DNA from: Aldehydirespirator sp965116665
GTDB taxonomy: Bacteria > Actinomycetota > Acidimicrobiia > Acidimicrobiales > Aldehydirespiratoraceae
Length of the DNA: 64,000 nucleotides
Direction of reading: 5' to 3'
Assembly: GCA_965116665.1 (NCBI GenBank)
Contig: OZ220709.1
Coordinates: 1-64,000 of the forward strand
Both the position numbers and the translations under genes were made by a program. The notes beneath the pieces were generated by a model. It ran no database searches and was not told where the DNA came from. It was given only the letters and a program-made list of their open reading frames with translations. Positions 24,218 through 32,575 of this stretch are shown here, piece by piece. How positions within the stretch are numbered: position 1 is the first letter of the stretch; every line of letters starts with the position of its first letter.

Positions 24218-24610
24218 ATGGTGAACCCGCTCATCTTCGTGGACCTGCCCACCCCCGACCCCGAGGCCACGTCGCAGTTCTACGAGAAGATGTTCGACTG
24301 GAAGTACAAGCGCAGGCCGGCCGGTGAGTTCCACGAGGTGCTGCCGGGCGTGAAGCCCAACCTGGGAATCCATTTGGAGACCACCCCGGTCAGCGGACCG
24401 GTGCCCCGGATCTACGTGATGGTCGACGATCCGCCCGACAGGCTCGCCCTCGCCATCGAGATGGGCGCCACCAAGATGTGGGACGAGGTCTACTGGGAGG
24501 AGTTCGACGCCCGCCACGCCGCCTTCCGCGACCCGTGGGGCAACGAGGTCGTGCTGTGGCGCAACAAGGGCACCTACGTGCCCGGATCGGCCTCCGAGAA
24601 GAACGCCTGA
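24218..24610 (+). CDS. VOC (glyoxalase/bleomycin-resistance fold) protein
   Basis: A 130-residue single-domain pair of beta-alpha-beta units: IFVDLPTPDPEATSQFYEKM at the start and AAFRDPWGNEVVLWRNK near the end, where a metal-binding Glu usually lies. The GAGGAGA site before ATG 24218 fixes the start. It resembles the later VOC protein at 44276 (shared DPWGN..VLW). It could be a dioxygenase, lyase or binding protein; substrate unknown. Confidence 0.75.
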   Translation: MVNPLIFVDLPTPDPEATSQFYEKMFDWKYKRRPAGEFHEVLPGVKPNLGIHLETTPVSGPVPRIYVMVDDPPDRLALAIEMGATKMWDEVYWEEFDARHAAFRDPWGNEVVLWRNKGTYVPGSASEKNA

Positions 24611-24625
24611 GCCGCGGGAGCCGGG

Positions 24626-25123
24626 TCAGCCCAGGACCTGCTCCACCGAGAACTCGACGTTGTTGCCGTCAGGGTCCTTGATCAGGCAGATGTAGCCCAC
24701 ATCGGGGTTGCGGTACATGGGGCCCAGCACCAGGCACCCGTCCTCGTCCGCCAGCCGGGCCACCTCGTCCACTTCGGCCCGGGTGTCGAGGGAGATGCCC
24801 AGGTGCGCGATGGAGGTCAGGAAGCCGTACTCCTCGACGATGTCGCCGGTGATCTGCTTGGGCAGCGCACCCTCCATCAGCACGATCACGAAGCGGGCCG
24901 CCCCCGGCTCGGTCATGTCGCGCTCGTTGGCCAGCCAGGCGGTGCGCATCTTGGTCTCGGCGTCGTGGCGTTCGGAGATCTTCACCAGGGTGGTGAACTT
25001 CTCGTAGAACGCCAGCGTGTCGTCGAGGCTGCGCACCGGCAGCGCGATGTGGGTGAGCAGCGACGGCGGCGGCTCGGCGGCCGGGGACGCGGCCCCGGCG
25101 GCGGATGGGACGGTGTCGGTCAT
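24626..25123 (-). CDS. VOC-family protein (lactoylglutathione-lyase-like)
   Basis: A 165-residue protein with an Ala/Pro-rich N-terminal tail, then THIALPVRSLDDTLAFYEKF and the closing VGYICLIKDPDGNNVEFSVE with the metal Glu. It is close in pattern to the VOC protein at 43789 (IGYICMISDPDGNMIEL), so the two are probably paralogues. It converges on the VOC gene at 24218. Specific reaction unknown. Confidence 0.75.
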   Translation of the reverse strand: MTDTVPSAAGAASPAAEPPPSLLTHIALPVRSLDDTLAFYEKFTTLVKISERHDAETKMRTAWLANERDMTEPGAARFVIVLMEGALPKQITGDIVEEYGFLTSIAHLGISLDTRAEVDEVARLADEDGCLVLGPMYRNPDVGYICLIKDPDGNNVEFSVEQVLG

Positions 25124-25234
25124 GGCGCGACCCCCTGTGCGTCAGACATTACCGCCCGCTGGGCCGGGCTTGCCCGTGCCGGTGCTGAGGGCGTACCGTC
25201 CGCCTGACATCTCGCCTCAGCAGGGGGAACACCT

Positions 25235-25603
25235 ATGTCAGCACCGAATCTGGGAAGCCTTCTCGTGGGGTCGTCGCAGGTCGACGTCATGAAGGACTGG
25301 TACCGGGCCTGCTTCGGGCCAGACGAGAACGAGATGGGCGCGTTCGTGTTCGGCGGCATCCAGCTCTTCATCGAGGAGCACAGCGAGGTCTCGGGCCCCA
25401 ACGAGAACGGGCACCGGATCATCCTCAACCTCGACGTGGGCGACTGCCGGGGCCTCGAGGCTCACCTCAACTCCCACGGGGTCACCTGGGTGCGCGAGGT
25501 CGAGCAGATGCCCTTCGGGCTCATCGGCACCGTCGCCGACCCCGATGGCAACATGCTTCAGATCATCGAGTGGGGCGCCGCCCCCGACGAGGGCCACGGC
25601 TGA
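25235..25603 (+). CDS. VOC-family protein
   Basis: A 122-residue protein. It opens LGSLLVGSSQVDVMKDWYRA and closes GTVADPDGNMLQIIEWG, the usual VOC ends. CAGGGGGAAC upstream of ATG 25235 supports the start. The next gene (Zn-binding dehydrogenase) starts 24 bases later on the same strand, so they probably form an operon. Substrate unknown. Confidence 0.75.
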   Translation: MSAPNLGSLLVGSSQVDVMKDWYRACFGPDENEMGAFVFGGIQLFIEEHSEVSGPNENGHRIILNLDVGDCRGLEAHLNSHGVTWVREVEQMPFGLIGTVADPDGNMLQIIEWGAAPDEGHG

Positions 25604-25627
25604 GAGGCCGAGCAAACAGGCTGACCC

Positions 25628-26674
25628 ATGAAGGCAATGCTGTACCGCGCCTCGGGCGGGCCCGAGGCGCTGGAGTACACCGACGTTGACGATCCGGTTC
25701 CGGGCGCGGGCGATGTGGTCGTGGACGTCGCGGCCACCGCGCTGAACCGGCTGGACCTGCTCCAGCGCAACGGCTGGTACCACATGCCGGGATTCACGTT
25801 CCCCCACATTTCCGGCATGGACATCGCCGGAACGGTGTCCGAGGTTGGTGCCGAGGTCACCGCATGGAAGCCCGGCGACCGGGTGGTGGTCGACCCGTCC
25901 ATGGCCGGTGTGCCCGAGAACTCCAAGCTGGCGGGTCTCGGCGACATTTACGGCGAACTCGGCATCCTGGGCGCCACCCTCGACGGCGGGTACGCCGAGA
26001 AGTGCCTGGTGCCGGCCTCGCACTGCTACCGGGTCCCCGACAGCGTCACGCTCGAGCAGGCGGCCACGTTCCCCACGGTCTGGCTCACCGCCGGCCACGC
26101 CCTATTCAACACGGGCGGGCTCTCAGAGGGCGAGACGGTGATGATCCACGCGGCCGGATCGGGGGTGTCGGTGGCCGGCATCCAGCTGGCCAAGCACGCG
26201 GGCGCCACCGTTCTGGCCACCGCCGGCACCGACGCCAAGTGCGAGCGAGCCCTGGAGTTGGGCGCCGACCATGTGCTCAACAACCGCACCGGCGATGTCA
26301 CCGGCTGGGCCATGGGGGTGACCGAGGGCCGGGGTGTGGACATGGTGTTCGACCATGTGGGAACCGCGCTGTTCACCCAGTCGATGTTCTCGCTGGCCAT
26401 CGGGGGACGGCTGGTCAACTGCGGCAACGCCTCGGGCGACACCGCCACCATCGGCTCGCTGGGCCACCTGTTCCACAACGGTCTCAGGATCATGGGTTCC
26501 GACCCGTACCGGCCCGATGAGATGGGGCCGCTGTGGGACACCTTCTGCGAGGAAGTCTCATCGGGTCGGTTCACCGCCGTTATCGATTCCGAGTTCCCGT
26601 TGACCGAGGCGGCCGCAGCCCAGCAGAAGATGCTCGAGAGCGACTTCTTCGGAAAGATCCTGCTACGCCCCTAG
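25628..26674 (+). CDS. Zinc-binding MDR dehydrogenase / quinone oxidoreductase-like
   Basis: A 348-residue medium-chain dehydrogenase. The N-terminal GroES-like domain shows ATALNRLDLLQRNGWY and GMDIAGTVSEVGAEV. The Rossmann part shows VMIHAAGSGVSVAGIQLAKH and GRLVNCGNASG. The structural-Zn Cys cluster is absent, as in quinone oxidoreductases or crotonyl-CoA reductase-like members. It probably uses NADPH to reduce an enone or quinone. It follows a VOC gene by 24 bases. Confidence 0.8.
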   Translation: MKAMLYRASGGPEALEYTDVDDPVPGAGDVVVDVAATALNRLDLLQRNGWYHMPGFTFPHISGMDIAGTVSEVGAEVTAWKPGDRVVVDPSMAGVPENSKLAGLGDIYGELGILGATLDGGYAEKCLVPASHCYRVPDSVTLEQAATFPTVWLTAGHALFNTGGLSEGETVMIHAAGSGVSVAGIQLAKHAGATVLATAGTDAKCERALELGADHVLNNRTGDVTGWAMGVTEGRGVDMVFDHVGTALFTQSMFSLAIGGRLVNCGNASGDTATIGSLGHLFHNGLRIMGSDPYRPDEMGPLWDTFCEEVSSGRFTAVIDSEFPLTEAAAAQQKMLESDFFGKILLRP

Positions 26675-26682
26675 CCCCTGCG

Positions 26683-26734
26683 GAATCTCGGGTGGGTTCT
26701 GTGTCGCATATACACAGAATTCGTACCGAGATTC
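26683..26734. terminator. Nested palindrome between convergent genes
   Basis: GAATCTCGG (26683-26691) pairs with CCGAGATTC (26726-26734). Inside it TTCTGTGT (26697-26704) pairs with ACACAGAA (26712-26719). The two-level hairpin lies between the stop codons of two converging genes, where a bidirectional terminator is expected, though there is no long T-tract. Confidence 0.6.
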
Positions 26735-26766
26735 TGCTGGTCGCGGTCTTGGCGCGCTCTCGGACT

Positions 26767-28002
26767 TCAGGACGCGATCCCGGCCAGGTCCAGGGCGGCG
26801 TGTAGCAGGACTTCGGCACCCCGGCCGGCCGCGTCGGGTTCGATGGATTCGGCCTCGTTGTGCGACAGACCGTCCTGGCAGGGTACGAAGATCATCCCCG
26901 CCGGCGCCTTGAGGGCCACATGGCAGGCGTCATGGCCCGCGCCCGAGCCGATGCGCTCGTGGGCGAAGCCGCAGCGCCGGGCGGCTGCCTCCACCGCGTC
27001 GACGCACCTCGGGTCGAACACGACCGGAGCGCAGTCGTTGATGACCTCGATCCGGTGCCCGCAGCCGTGGGCGTCGGCGGCCTTGGCCACCAGGCTCCGC
27101 AGGGCCGCGTCCAGGTTCTCCAGGGTCTCGGCGTCGGGGTGGCGCATGTCGATGGTGAACGTGATGTGGGCCGGAACGGTGTTGGACGACACCGGCTCGG
27201 AGGAGAACATCGCCGGGGTCAGCCGCACCTGCGGGGCGTGGGCCGCAGCCATGCCGTAGATCCCGCTCAGGGCATCGGCCACCGAGCGGGCCGGATCGTG
27301 GCGGCGGTCCATGGGCGTGGTGCCGGCGTGGGCCGGGAAGCCCTCGATGGTCACCCGAAACCAGCGGATCCCCTGAACGCCGGTGACCACCCCGATCGAT
27401 GAGCCGCTGGCCTCCAGGATCGGTCCCTGCTCGATGTGCAGTTCCAGGTACGCGCCCAGCGGCTTGCCGAACGCCGCGGCACCGGCCCAGCCGAGGCGGT
27501 CGAGCTCGTCGCCCACGGTGATGCCCGAGCGGTCACCGATAGCCCGAACCTCGGCCAGCGGCAGCGCGCCGGCCCAGACCGCGGAGCCCATCATCGACAC
27601 CGGGAAGCGCGACCCCTCCTCGTTGGTCCAGACCGCCACCTCTACCGGGGCCCGGGTCACGACGGCGTGGTCGTTGAGCGCCTCGACCACCTCGAGACCG
27701 CCGAGCACGCCGTACACGCCGTCGAATCGCCCGCCGGTGGGCTGGGTGTCGAGGTGGCTGCCCAGCACCACCGGCAGGGCGTCACCGTCTGTGCCCGGCC
27801 GGCGGGCGAACAGGTTGCCCACCCCGTCGAGCTCGCTCGTGCAGCCCGCCCGCTCGGCCCATCCGATGAACAGCTCCCGCCCCGCCCGGTCGTCGTCCGA
27901 CAGCGCCTGCCGGTTGGAGCCCCCCGCCGGCGTAGCCCCCACCTCAGCCATGTCCATCAACCGCGACCACAGCCGCTCCGGATTCGTATGTACATCAGTC
28001 AT
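26767..28002 (-). CDS. M20-family amidohydrolase (N-carbamoyl-amino acid hydrolase / allantoate-type)
   Basis: A 411-residue Zn-dependent hydrolase. Key motifs: LGSHLDTQPTGGRFDGVYGV (metal His and Asp), WTNEEGSRFPVSMMGS (catalytic Glu pair), LELHIEQGPILE (metal His), HAGTTPMDRRHDP in the lid domain, and SGAGHDACHVAL near the end. This set is typical of the beta-ureidopropionase/allantoate amidohydrolase branch (hydantoinase pathways). ATG 28002 is chosen because the longer extension is Cys/His-rich and non-family. Nearby amidohydrolases and amidases suggest use of N-containing ring compounds. Confidence 0.85.
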   Translation of the reverse strand: MTDVHTNPERLWSRLMDMAEVGATPAGGSNRQALSDDDRAGRELFIGWAERAGCTSELDGVGNLFARRPGTDGDALPVVLGSHLDTQPTGGRFDGVYGVLGGLEVVEALNDHAVVTRAPVEVAVWTNEEGSRFPVSMMGSAVWAGALPLAEVRAIGDRSGITVGDELDRLGWAGAAAFGKPLGAYLELHIEQGPILEASGSSIGVVTGVQGIRWFRVTIEGFPAHAGTTPMDRRHDPARSVADALSGIYGMAAAHAPQVRLTPAMFSSEPVSSNTVPAHITFTIDMRHPDAETLENLDAALRSLVAKAADAHGCGHRIEVINDCAPVVFDPRCVDAVEAAARRCGFAHERIGSGAGHDACHVALKAPAGMIFVPCQDGLSHNEAESIEPDAAGRGAEVLLHAALDLAGIAS

Positions 28003-28267
28003 GCCCCGAATTCTCCCATGGCGCCTACAAGAAGTCGCATCACGCGAGGAATGCGGGCATGGCCACGAAAGCGCGTTCGGGCAGTGTGAGGTCAATGTCG
28101 CCCGCTCCCGGCTTGTTGCCCATCACCTCCGCCAGCGTCCTTGTGCCGCTGGTTGCGGTCTCCGCTGAATGGTCGAATTCATGGTGACTTATCTCTTGTG
28201 ATGGTGGATACATAAGATACTTCTAATAATATCAATCTCTCATGCCGTATGCGGCGGTTTGACAGAC
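28003..28267. other. Gene-free, partly AT-rich promoter region
   Basis: About 265 bases between the divergent M20 hydrolase and the antitoxin gene. The part from 28170 to 28250 is clearly AT-rich (TAAGATACTTCTAATAATAT) against a GC-rich background. This fits a promoter for the toxin-antitoxin pair or foreign DNA. No gene seen. Confidence 0.5.
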
Positions 28268-28286
28268 TTCTACCGATTTGGTAGAA
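28268..28286. promoter_or_regulatory. Operator palindrome of the toxin-antitoxin pair
   Basis: Perfect inverted repeat TTCTACC-gattt-GGTAGAA, 14 bases upstream of the antitoxin ATG and overlapping the leader. Ribbon-helix-helix antitoxins usually bind such sites to repress their own operon. Confidence 0.75.
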
Positions 28287-28300
28287 CAGTGGAGGTGGAC

Positions 28301-28513
28301 ATGAACATCAAGGATCTCGATGACGACGTAGCGCGGCGGCTCAAGGAGCAGGCGGCCGCGGCGGGCTTGTCGGTCCAGCAGTACCTTCGCAACGAGCTGA
28401 CACGTATCGCATCGCGGCGTTCGCCTGCTGAATTCGCCAGCGATCGCCAACCCATGAGTCGAGCAGAGTTCCTGGCCATACGGCAGCGACTGCGGGACAT
28501 GGATGCCTCGTAG
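28301..28513 (+). CDS. FitA/VapB-like ribbon-helix-helix antitoxin
   Basis: A 70-residue protein beginning MNIKDLDDDVARRLKEQAAA, then GLSVQQYLRNELTRIAS. This is the beta strand plus two helices of the Arc/MetJ fold, as in FitA-type antitoxins. The C-terminal tail (SRAEFLAIRQRLRDM) should bind the toxin. GGAGG five bases before ATG 28301 decides the start. It overlaps the toxin gene by 11 bases, and a palindromic operator sits upstream. Confidence 0.8.
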   Translation: MNIKDLDDDVARRLKEQAAAAGLSVQQYLRNELTRIASRRSPAEFASDRQPMSRAEFLAIRQRLRDMDAS

Positions 28514-28877
28514 TGTTGTCTGCGACGCGGGCGGAGTCCTGGCCGCCGCGGGAGCGCTGGGAAGTGGGGCCCCGGCCTATTCGGAGTTGCTGGCTCTTGA
28601 CTGGTCGTCGGTAACGGTCGGCCGGTTCTTGGCGGCTCGTCATGAGGGCAGGCCCGCGACCATCCAGGTGGAGGTGGGGCTCACATTGTCGCTTGTGGAC
28701 GAGTGGTTCCCGGTCCGAATGATCGTGGCGGAGACGCTCGCCCGGGCCGGCCGAAATGCGGTCGACGCGCTCGACTCTTGGTCGGCGCTGATCCTGGCCG
28801 AGCGGTTGGAGCTTCCCCTGTTAACCGCTTCCGACGAGGTCGCAAGCGACCGCGTCGAGATCCTGCACCCCTGGTAG
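28503..28877 (+). CDS. PIN-domain VapC-like toxin, divergent
   Basis: A 124-residue protein overlapping the antitoxin gene. PIN features: an N-terminal Asp in SVVCDAGGVLAAAG, Asp in NAVDALDSWSALILAERL and Asp in LLTASDEVAS. The usual second acidic residue (a Glu in a P-x-L-x-x-E helix at about 40) is not evident; the segment reads SSVTVGRFLAARHEG instead. The nearest Glu (SELLAL, about 28) is misplaced. It is probably an RNase toxin neutralised by the upstream protein, but activity is uncertain. Confidence 0.65.
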   Translation: MPRSVVCDAGGVLAAAGALGSGAPAYSELLALDWSSVTVGRFLAARHEGRPATIQVEVGLTLSLVDEWFPVRMIVAETLARAGRNAVDALDSWSALILAERLELPLLTASDEVASDRVEILHPW

Positions 28878-28898
28878 GCGACGCTGGCCACTGACCGT

Positions 28899-29918
28899 AT
28901 GGACGAGTTCCTTCGACGGTTTGTGCAGCGACGCCGTGTTCCTGCGGTAGCTGCGGCGGTGGTTGGCGCGGACGGTGATGTCGAGGAACATGTCGTGGGT
29001 GTCCGGCGGCGGGACGGTCGGGATCTCGCGCGGTTGTCGGATCGCTGGCACATCGGCTCGTGCACCAAGACATTCACCGCGGCGCTGTGGGGCCGCTTGG
29101 TTGAGCTAGGCCAGGCTGAGTGGGACATGCCGTTGGAACAGGCCCTGGCCGACCTCGCCGACGAGATGCATCCCGGCTGGATGGACCAGACCGTCGATTC
29201 CGTGCTCTGGTGCCGGGCCGGGTTCAAGGCGAACCTGAGCCCGGACCAGATGAAGCAGGCTTGGGAGGACTCCCGGCCCCTGGCCGACCAGCGCACCGAC
29301 ATCGCCGGGCAGGCCTTGGGCGCTCCACCGGATCGGCCCGGCGAGTTCCGCTACTCGAACCTGGGACTCATCGTCGTCGGCGCCGTCATTGACCGCCTGG
29401 CGGGGGCGACATTCGAGCAAGCCCTGGACACCCACGTGCTGGGACCGCTCGGAATCGAGACCGCTGGTTTCGGCCCGCCCGGTGAGATCTGGGGCCATCC
29501 GGCCAGGTTCCGGCTCGGCAACCTCGGCCTCGTCGCCGGGCCGCCCGCCGACCCCTCCGATCCGTTCAGCGACAACCCCGCGGTGTACTCGGCCGCCGGA
29601 ACGATGCACATCACCATGGCCGACTGGGCCAAGTTCGTGCGGGTCTTCATGGTCGGAGGCTCGAACCTGCTACGTGACAGCACCGTCGATCGCCTGCTCC
29701 ATACGCCCCTCGGCGGCGAGTACGGGATGGCCATGGCCTGGTCAAGGACTCGTGTCCTTCCGGGAGTCGGGTACGCGATGCAGGGCTCCAACACGATGTG
29801 GTCGACCGCCGCCCTGATCGACAGCAACCGTCGCCGCGCCGTGCTGGTCGCCTGCAACGACGGCCGTAACCGCGTCCTCAACGGCACGGCCCGCCTAGCC
29901 GCCCGCCTCCTGCCATAA
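28899..29918 (+). CDS. Serine hydrolase, beta-lactamase class C family
   Basis: A 339-residue hydrolase of the penicillin-binding/esterase EstB type. The nucleophile motif S-x-x-K is HIGSCTKTFTAALW (about residue 53). The Y-S-N motif is FRYSNLGLIVVG (about 150). The usual third H-x-G motif is replaced by MQGSNTMWS near the end. There is no signal peptide, so it is probably cytoplasmic and acts as an esterase or peptidase rather than on cell wall. It starts 21 bases after the toxin gene but is probably unrelated. Confidence 0.75.
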   Translation: MDEFLRRFVQRRRVPAVAAAVVGADGDVEEHVVGVRRRDGRDLARLSDRWHIGSCTKTFTAALWGRLVELGQAEWDMPLEQALADLADEMHPGWMDQTVDSVLWCRAGFKANLSPDQMKQAWEDSRPLADQRTDIAGQALGAPPDRPGEFRYSNLGLIVVGAVIDRLAGATFEQALDTHVLGPLGIETAGFGPPGEIWGHPARFRLGNLGLVAGPPADPSDPFSDNPAVYSAAGTMHITMADWAKFVRVFMVGGSNLLRDSTVDRLLHTPLGGEYGMAMAWSRTRVLPGVGYAMQGSNTMWSTAALIDSNRRRAVLVACNDGRNRVLNGTARLAARLLP

Positions 29919-30019
29919 CCTTCCGCTGGTGAATGCTGGTCGGCGATCAACAAACATGAGCGCCGGTGGCCGTTAGTTCTCGGGATGCTCCTTATCCGGA
30001 GTTGAAGAAGACCCACACG

Positions 30020-31057
30020 ATGGCCCATACGGGCCGGCCGTTCACGGACTACAAGCCGCCGGCGGCCGCGCCGGTGTGGGCGGTGATAGAGGGGTTGGGC
30101 CGCTACCACGTGCTGCTGGCCGCCCTGGAGCTCGGCGTGTTCGAGGCCTTGGACGAGGCTCCGGGCACGGGGATGACGGCGGGGGAGCTGGCCGGGGGGC
30201 TCGGGCTTCCGGAACTGCACTTGGAGTCGCTGCTGGACTCGGTGGTGGCCCTCGGCCTGCTCGACCGGGTGGTCGACGGTTTCAAGCTCAACGACGCCGC
30301 CCGCCGCTACCTGCTCGTCGACGGCGCGGCCTCGATGGCCGCGCTGATCCCGGTGGCTCCCGGACCGCACGAGAACTGGACCCGCCTGGCCGACACCGTG
30401 CGCTCGGGCCGGCCCGCCACCCCCATTGACGACGACCCGGCCGCCTTCTACGTGCCCCTGGTGGAGGGCACCTTCACCACCATGTGGCGCTGCGCGAGCC
30501 GAGCCGACTTCAAGATGCGCTACAGCGCGCTGGCCGCACCCCGGATACTCGACCTAGGCGCGGGCGGGGCCCCCTGGTCGATCGCCATGCTCCAGGCCTG
30601 CTCGGAAGGTCGGGCGACCGTCAATGACCTCGACGGCGTGATCGACGTGGCCAGGCGCAAGACGGCCGAGCACGGCGTGGCCGACCGCTGCGAGTTCCGT
30701 CCCGGCGACTTCCACACCGTCCCGCTAGAGGACGGCGCTTACGACATCGTGGTGCTGGGCCACATCTGCCGCACCGAGGGGTCCGGCGGCGCCCGACATC
30801 TCGTGGAACGGGCCTACGCAGCCCTCCGGCCCGAAGGCCGCGTCGTGCTGGCCGACTACTTCATCGGCCCCAACCACAAGACCAACCCCCATGCGGTGCT
30901 GATGGGCATGACCATGATGGCCAGCACCGTCGACGGCTTCGGTGTCACCTCTGCCGAGGCCACCGGCTGGCTGCGCGACGCCGGCTTCGAGGCCCTGCGC
31001 CTGATCGAGCCCATCGGCTTCCAATTCGCCTACGTGGCCTCCAAGCCCCGAGACTGA
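30020..31057 (+). CDS. SAM-dependent O-methyltransferase-like protein
   Basis: A 345-residue protein. The N-terminal winged-helix dimerisation domain (LAALELGVFEALDE, then LLDSVVALGLLDRV) and a C-terminal Rossmann domain with the SAM loop RILDLGAGGAPWSIAML and later EGRVVLADYFIG match the plant/bacterial type 2 O-methyltransferase layout. The start is uncertain: ATG 30020 is proposed, GTG 29966 is possible; neither has a strong ribosome site. It precedes an amidohydrolase by 32 bases on the same strand. Substrate unknown. Confidence 0.75.
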   Translation: MAHTGRPFTDYKPPAAAPVWAVIEGLGRYHVLLAALELGVFEALDEAPGTGMTAGELAGGLGLPELHLESLLDSVVALGLLDRVVDGFKLNDAARRYLLVDGAASMAALIPVAPGPHENWTRLADTVRSGRPATPIDDDPAAFYVPLVEGTFTTMWRCASRADFKMRYSALAAPRILDLGAGGAPWSIAMLQACSEGRATVNDLDGVIDVARRKTAEHGVADRCEFRPGDFHTVPLEDGAYDIVVLGHICRTEGSGGARHLVERAYAALRPEGRVVLADYFIGPNHKTNPHAVLMGMTMMASTVDGFGVTSAEATGWLRDAGFEALRLIEPIGFQFAYVASKPRD

Positions 31058-31089
31058 ACCCCCACCACCGCTGTCGGCAGGAGGCAGAC

Positions 31090-32484
31090 ATGAGCGAGCG
31101 GGAGCGCATCGACACGCTGATCAAGGGCTGGTACGTGGTCACCATGAACCCGACCCGCGACATCATCCGTCACGGCGCGGTGGCCATCAGAGGCGACGAG
31201 ATCGTGGCGGTGGGCAAGGCGTCGGACCTGGAGGCGGCCTACGAGGCGGCCGAGACCGTGGGCGGGGACCGGTTCGTGGTCACGCCGGGCCTGATCAACA
31301 CCCACATCCACATCACCGGCGAGCCCCTCACCCGGGGCTACGTGCCCGACGACACGCCCTTCGAGGAGAACGTGTTCATGTGGCTGTGCCCGCTGTACTC
31401 CGTTTACACCGCGGAGGAGGAGCGCCTCTCGGCCCAGCTGGCCGCGGTCGAGATGCTCAAGTCGGGCACCACCGCGTTCTTGGAGGCGGGCACGATCCGC
31501 TTCACCGACGAGGTAATGGACGGCCTCGTCGAAGCGGGCATCCGGGGACGCATCGGCAAGTGGGTGTGGGACCTGCCGCCCGAGCCCGACGTCTACCGCC
31601 AGGACACCGACACCGCCATCGCCAACATAAACGACACCATCGAGCGCTACCGGGGCACCGCCGGCGGACGGTTGGAGGCGTGGTCGATGGTGGTGGGCCA
31701 CACCACCTGCTCCGATCCGCTGTGGCGGGCCGCCCGGGAGGCCGCCGACCACCACGGCGTGGGCCTCAACTTCCATATGAGCCCGGCCAAGCTGGATCCC
31801 GACACCTTCATCGCCGAGTTCGGGCAGCGCCCCATGGTCCATCTCGGCGAGTTGGGCGTGCTCGGCGCTGATGCCTCCATGACCCACTGCGTCCATGTCG
31901 ACGACAGCGAGCTCGACGTGATGGCCGCGGCCGGCTGCTCGGTGGAGCACTGCCCCACCACCGCGCTCAAGGTCAGCTACGGCGTCACCCAGATCGGCAA
32001 GATCCCCGAGATGGTGATGCGGGGCATCAACGTCAGCATCGGCATCGACGGCAACAACGCCTCGAACTACGCCGACATGCACCGGGCCACCTACCTGGTG
32101 GCCGGGCTGTTCAAGGACGCCCGCATGGACCCCCAGATGTTCCCGGCCGAGAAGGCCTACGAGATGGCCACCCTCGGCGGTGCCCGCACCATGCTCATGG
32201 AAGACCAGATCGGCTCGCTGGAGTCAGGCAAGAAGGCCGACGTGGTGCTGCACGACACCGACCGGCCCGAGTGGCGACCCCTGCTCAACGTGATGAACCA
32301 GCTGGTGTGGTCGGCCGACGGCCGGGGGGTTCACACCGTGTTCGTGGACGGGGCCAAGGTGGTGGACGCTGGTCGTATGACCACCATCGACGAGGACACC
32401 TTCTACGCCCGCTGCCAGGCCGCCGGCGAGGCCATCACCGCCCGCTCCGGCCTCCCCGACAAGGCCAAGTTCCCGATGCTCTAA
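31090..32484 (+). CDS. Metal-dependent amidohydrolase (second paralogue)
   Basis: A 464-residue enzyme like that at 19988. Motifs: VTPGLINTHIHITGEPL (H-x-H), LNFHMSPAKLD, MTHCVHVDDSELD and IGIDGNNASNYAD with the catalytic Asp, then GSLESGKKADVVLHD. GGAGG five bases before ATG 31090 supports the start. The shared opening WYVVTMNPTRDI(I) (compare GGDVVTMNPAREVL in the paralogue) and shared HMSP motif show common descent. It likely removes a substituent or amine from a ring compound; the methyltransferase upstream may be functionally linked. Confidence 0.85.
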   Translation: MSERERIDTLIKGWYVVTMNPTRDIIRHGAVAIRGDEIVAVGKASDLEAAYEAAETVGGDRFVVTPGLINTHIHITGEPLTRGYVPDDTPFEENVFMWLCPLYSVYTAEEERLSAQLAAVEMLKSGTTAFLEAGTIRFTDEVMDGLVEAGIRGRIGKWVWDLPPEPDVYRQDTDTAIANINDTIERYRGTAGGRLEAWSMVVGHTTCSDPLWRAAREAADHHGVGLNFHMSPAKLDPDTFIAEFGQRPMVHLGELGVLGADASMTHCVHVDDSELDVMAAAGCSVEHCPTTALKVSYGVTQIGKIPEMVMRGINVSIGIDGNNASNYADMHRATYLVAGLFKDARMDPQMFPAEKAYEMATLGGARTMLMEDQIGSLESGKKADVVLHDTDRPEWRPLLNVMNQLVWSADGRGVHTVFVDGAKVVDAGRMTTIDEDTFYARCQAAGEAITARSGLPDKAKFPML

Positions 32485-32507
32485 CCGGCTCCGGCCCCGG
32501 CCCTACG

Positions 32508-32555
32508 AAATCTGTGTGGATTTTCCCCCTATGTGACGGGTTTGTCTACAGACTT
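32508..32555 (+). repeat. 48-bp dispersed repeat, copy B
   Basis: AAATCTGT at the left, ACAGACTT at the right, and TGTGACGGGTTTGTCT between. It lies after an amidohydrolase and before the convergent transporter gene. Same length and no gaps relative to copies A, C, D and E. Confidence 0.85.
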
Positions 32556-32575
32556 GGTGGGTGCCCGAGCGGCGG

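Noticed and set aside
22712..24517. 601-residue open frame antisense to the FGGY kinase
   Set aside because: His/Gly/Arg-rich, no family motif, and lies wholly opposite a well-supported kinase gene.
31030..32082. 350-residue open frame antisense to the amidohydrolase
   Set aside because: Typical GC-rich shadow frame; the plus-strand gene has all metal motifs.
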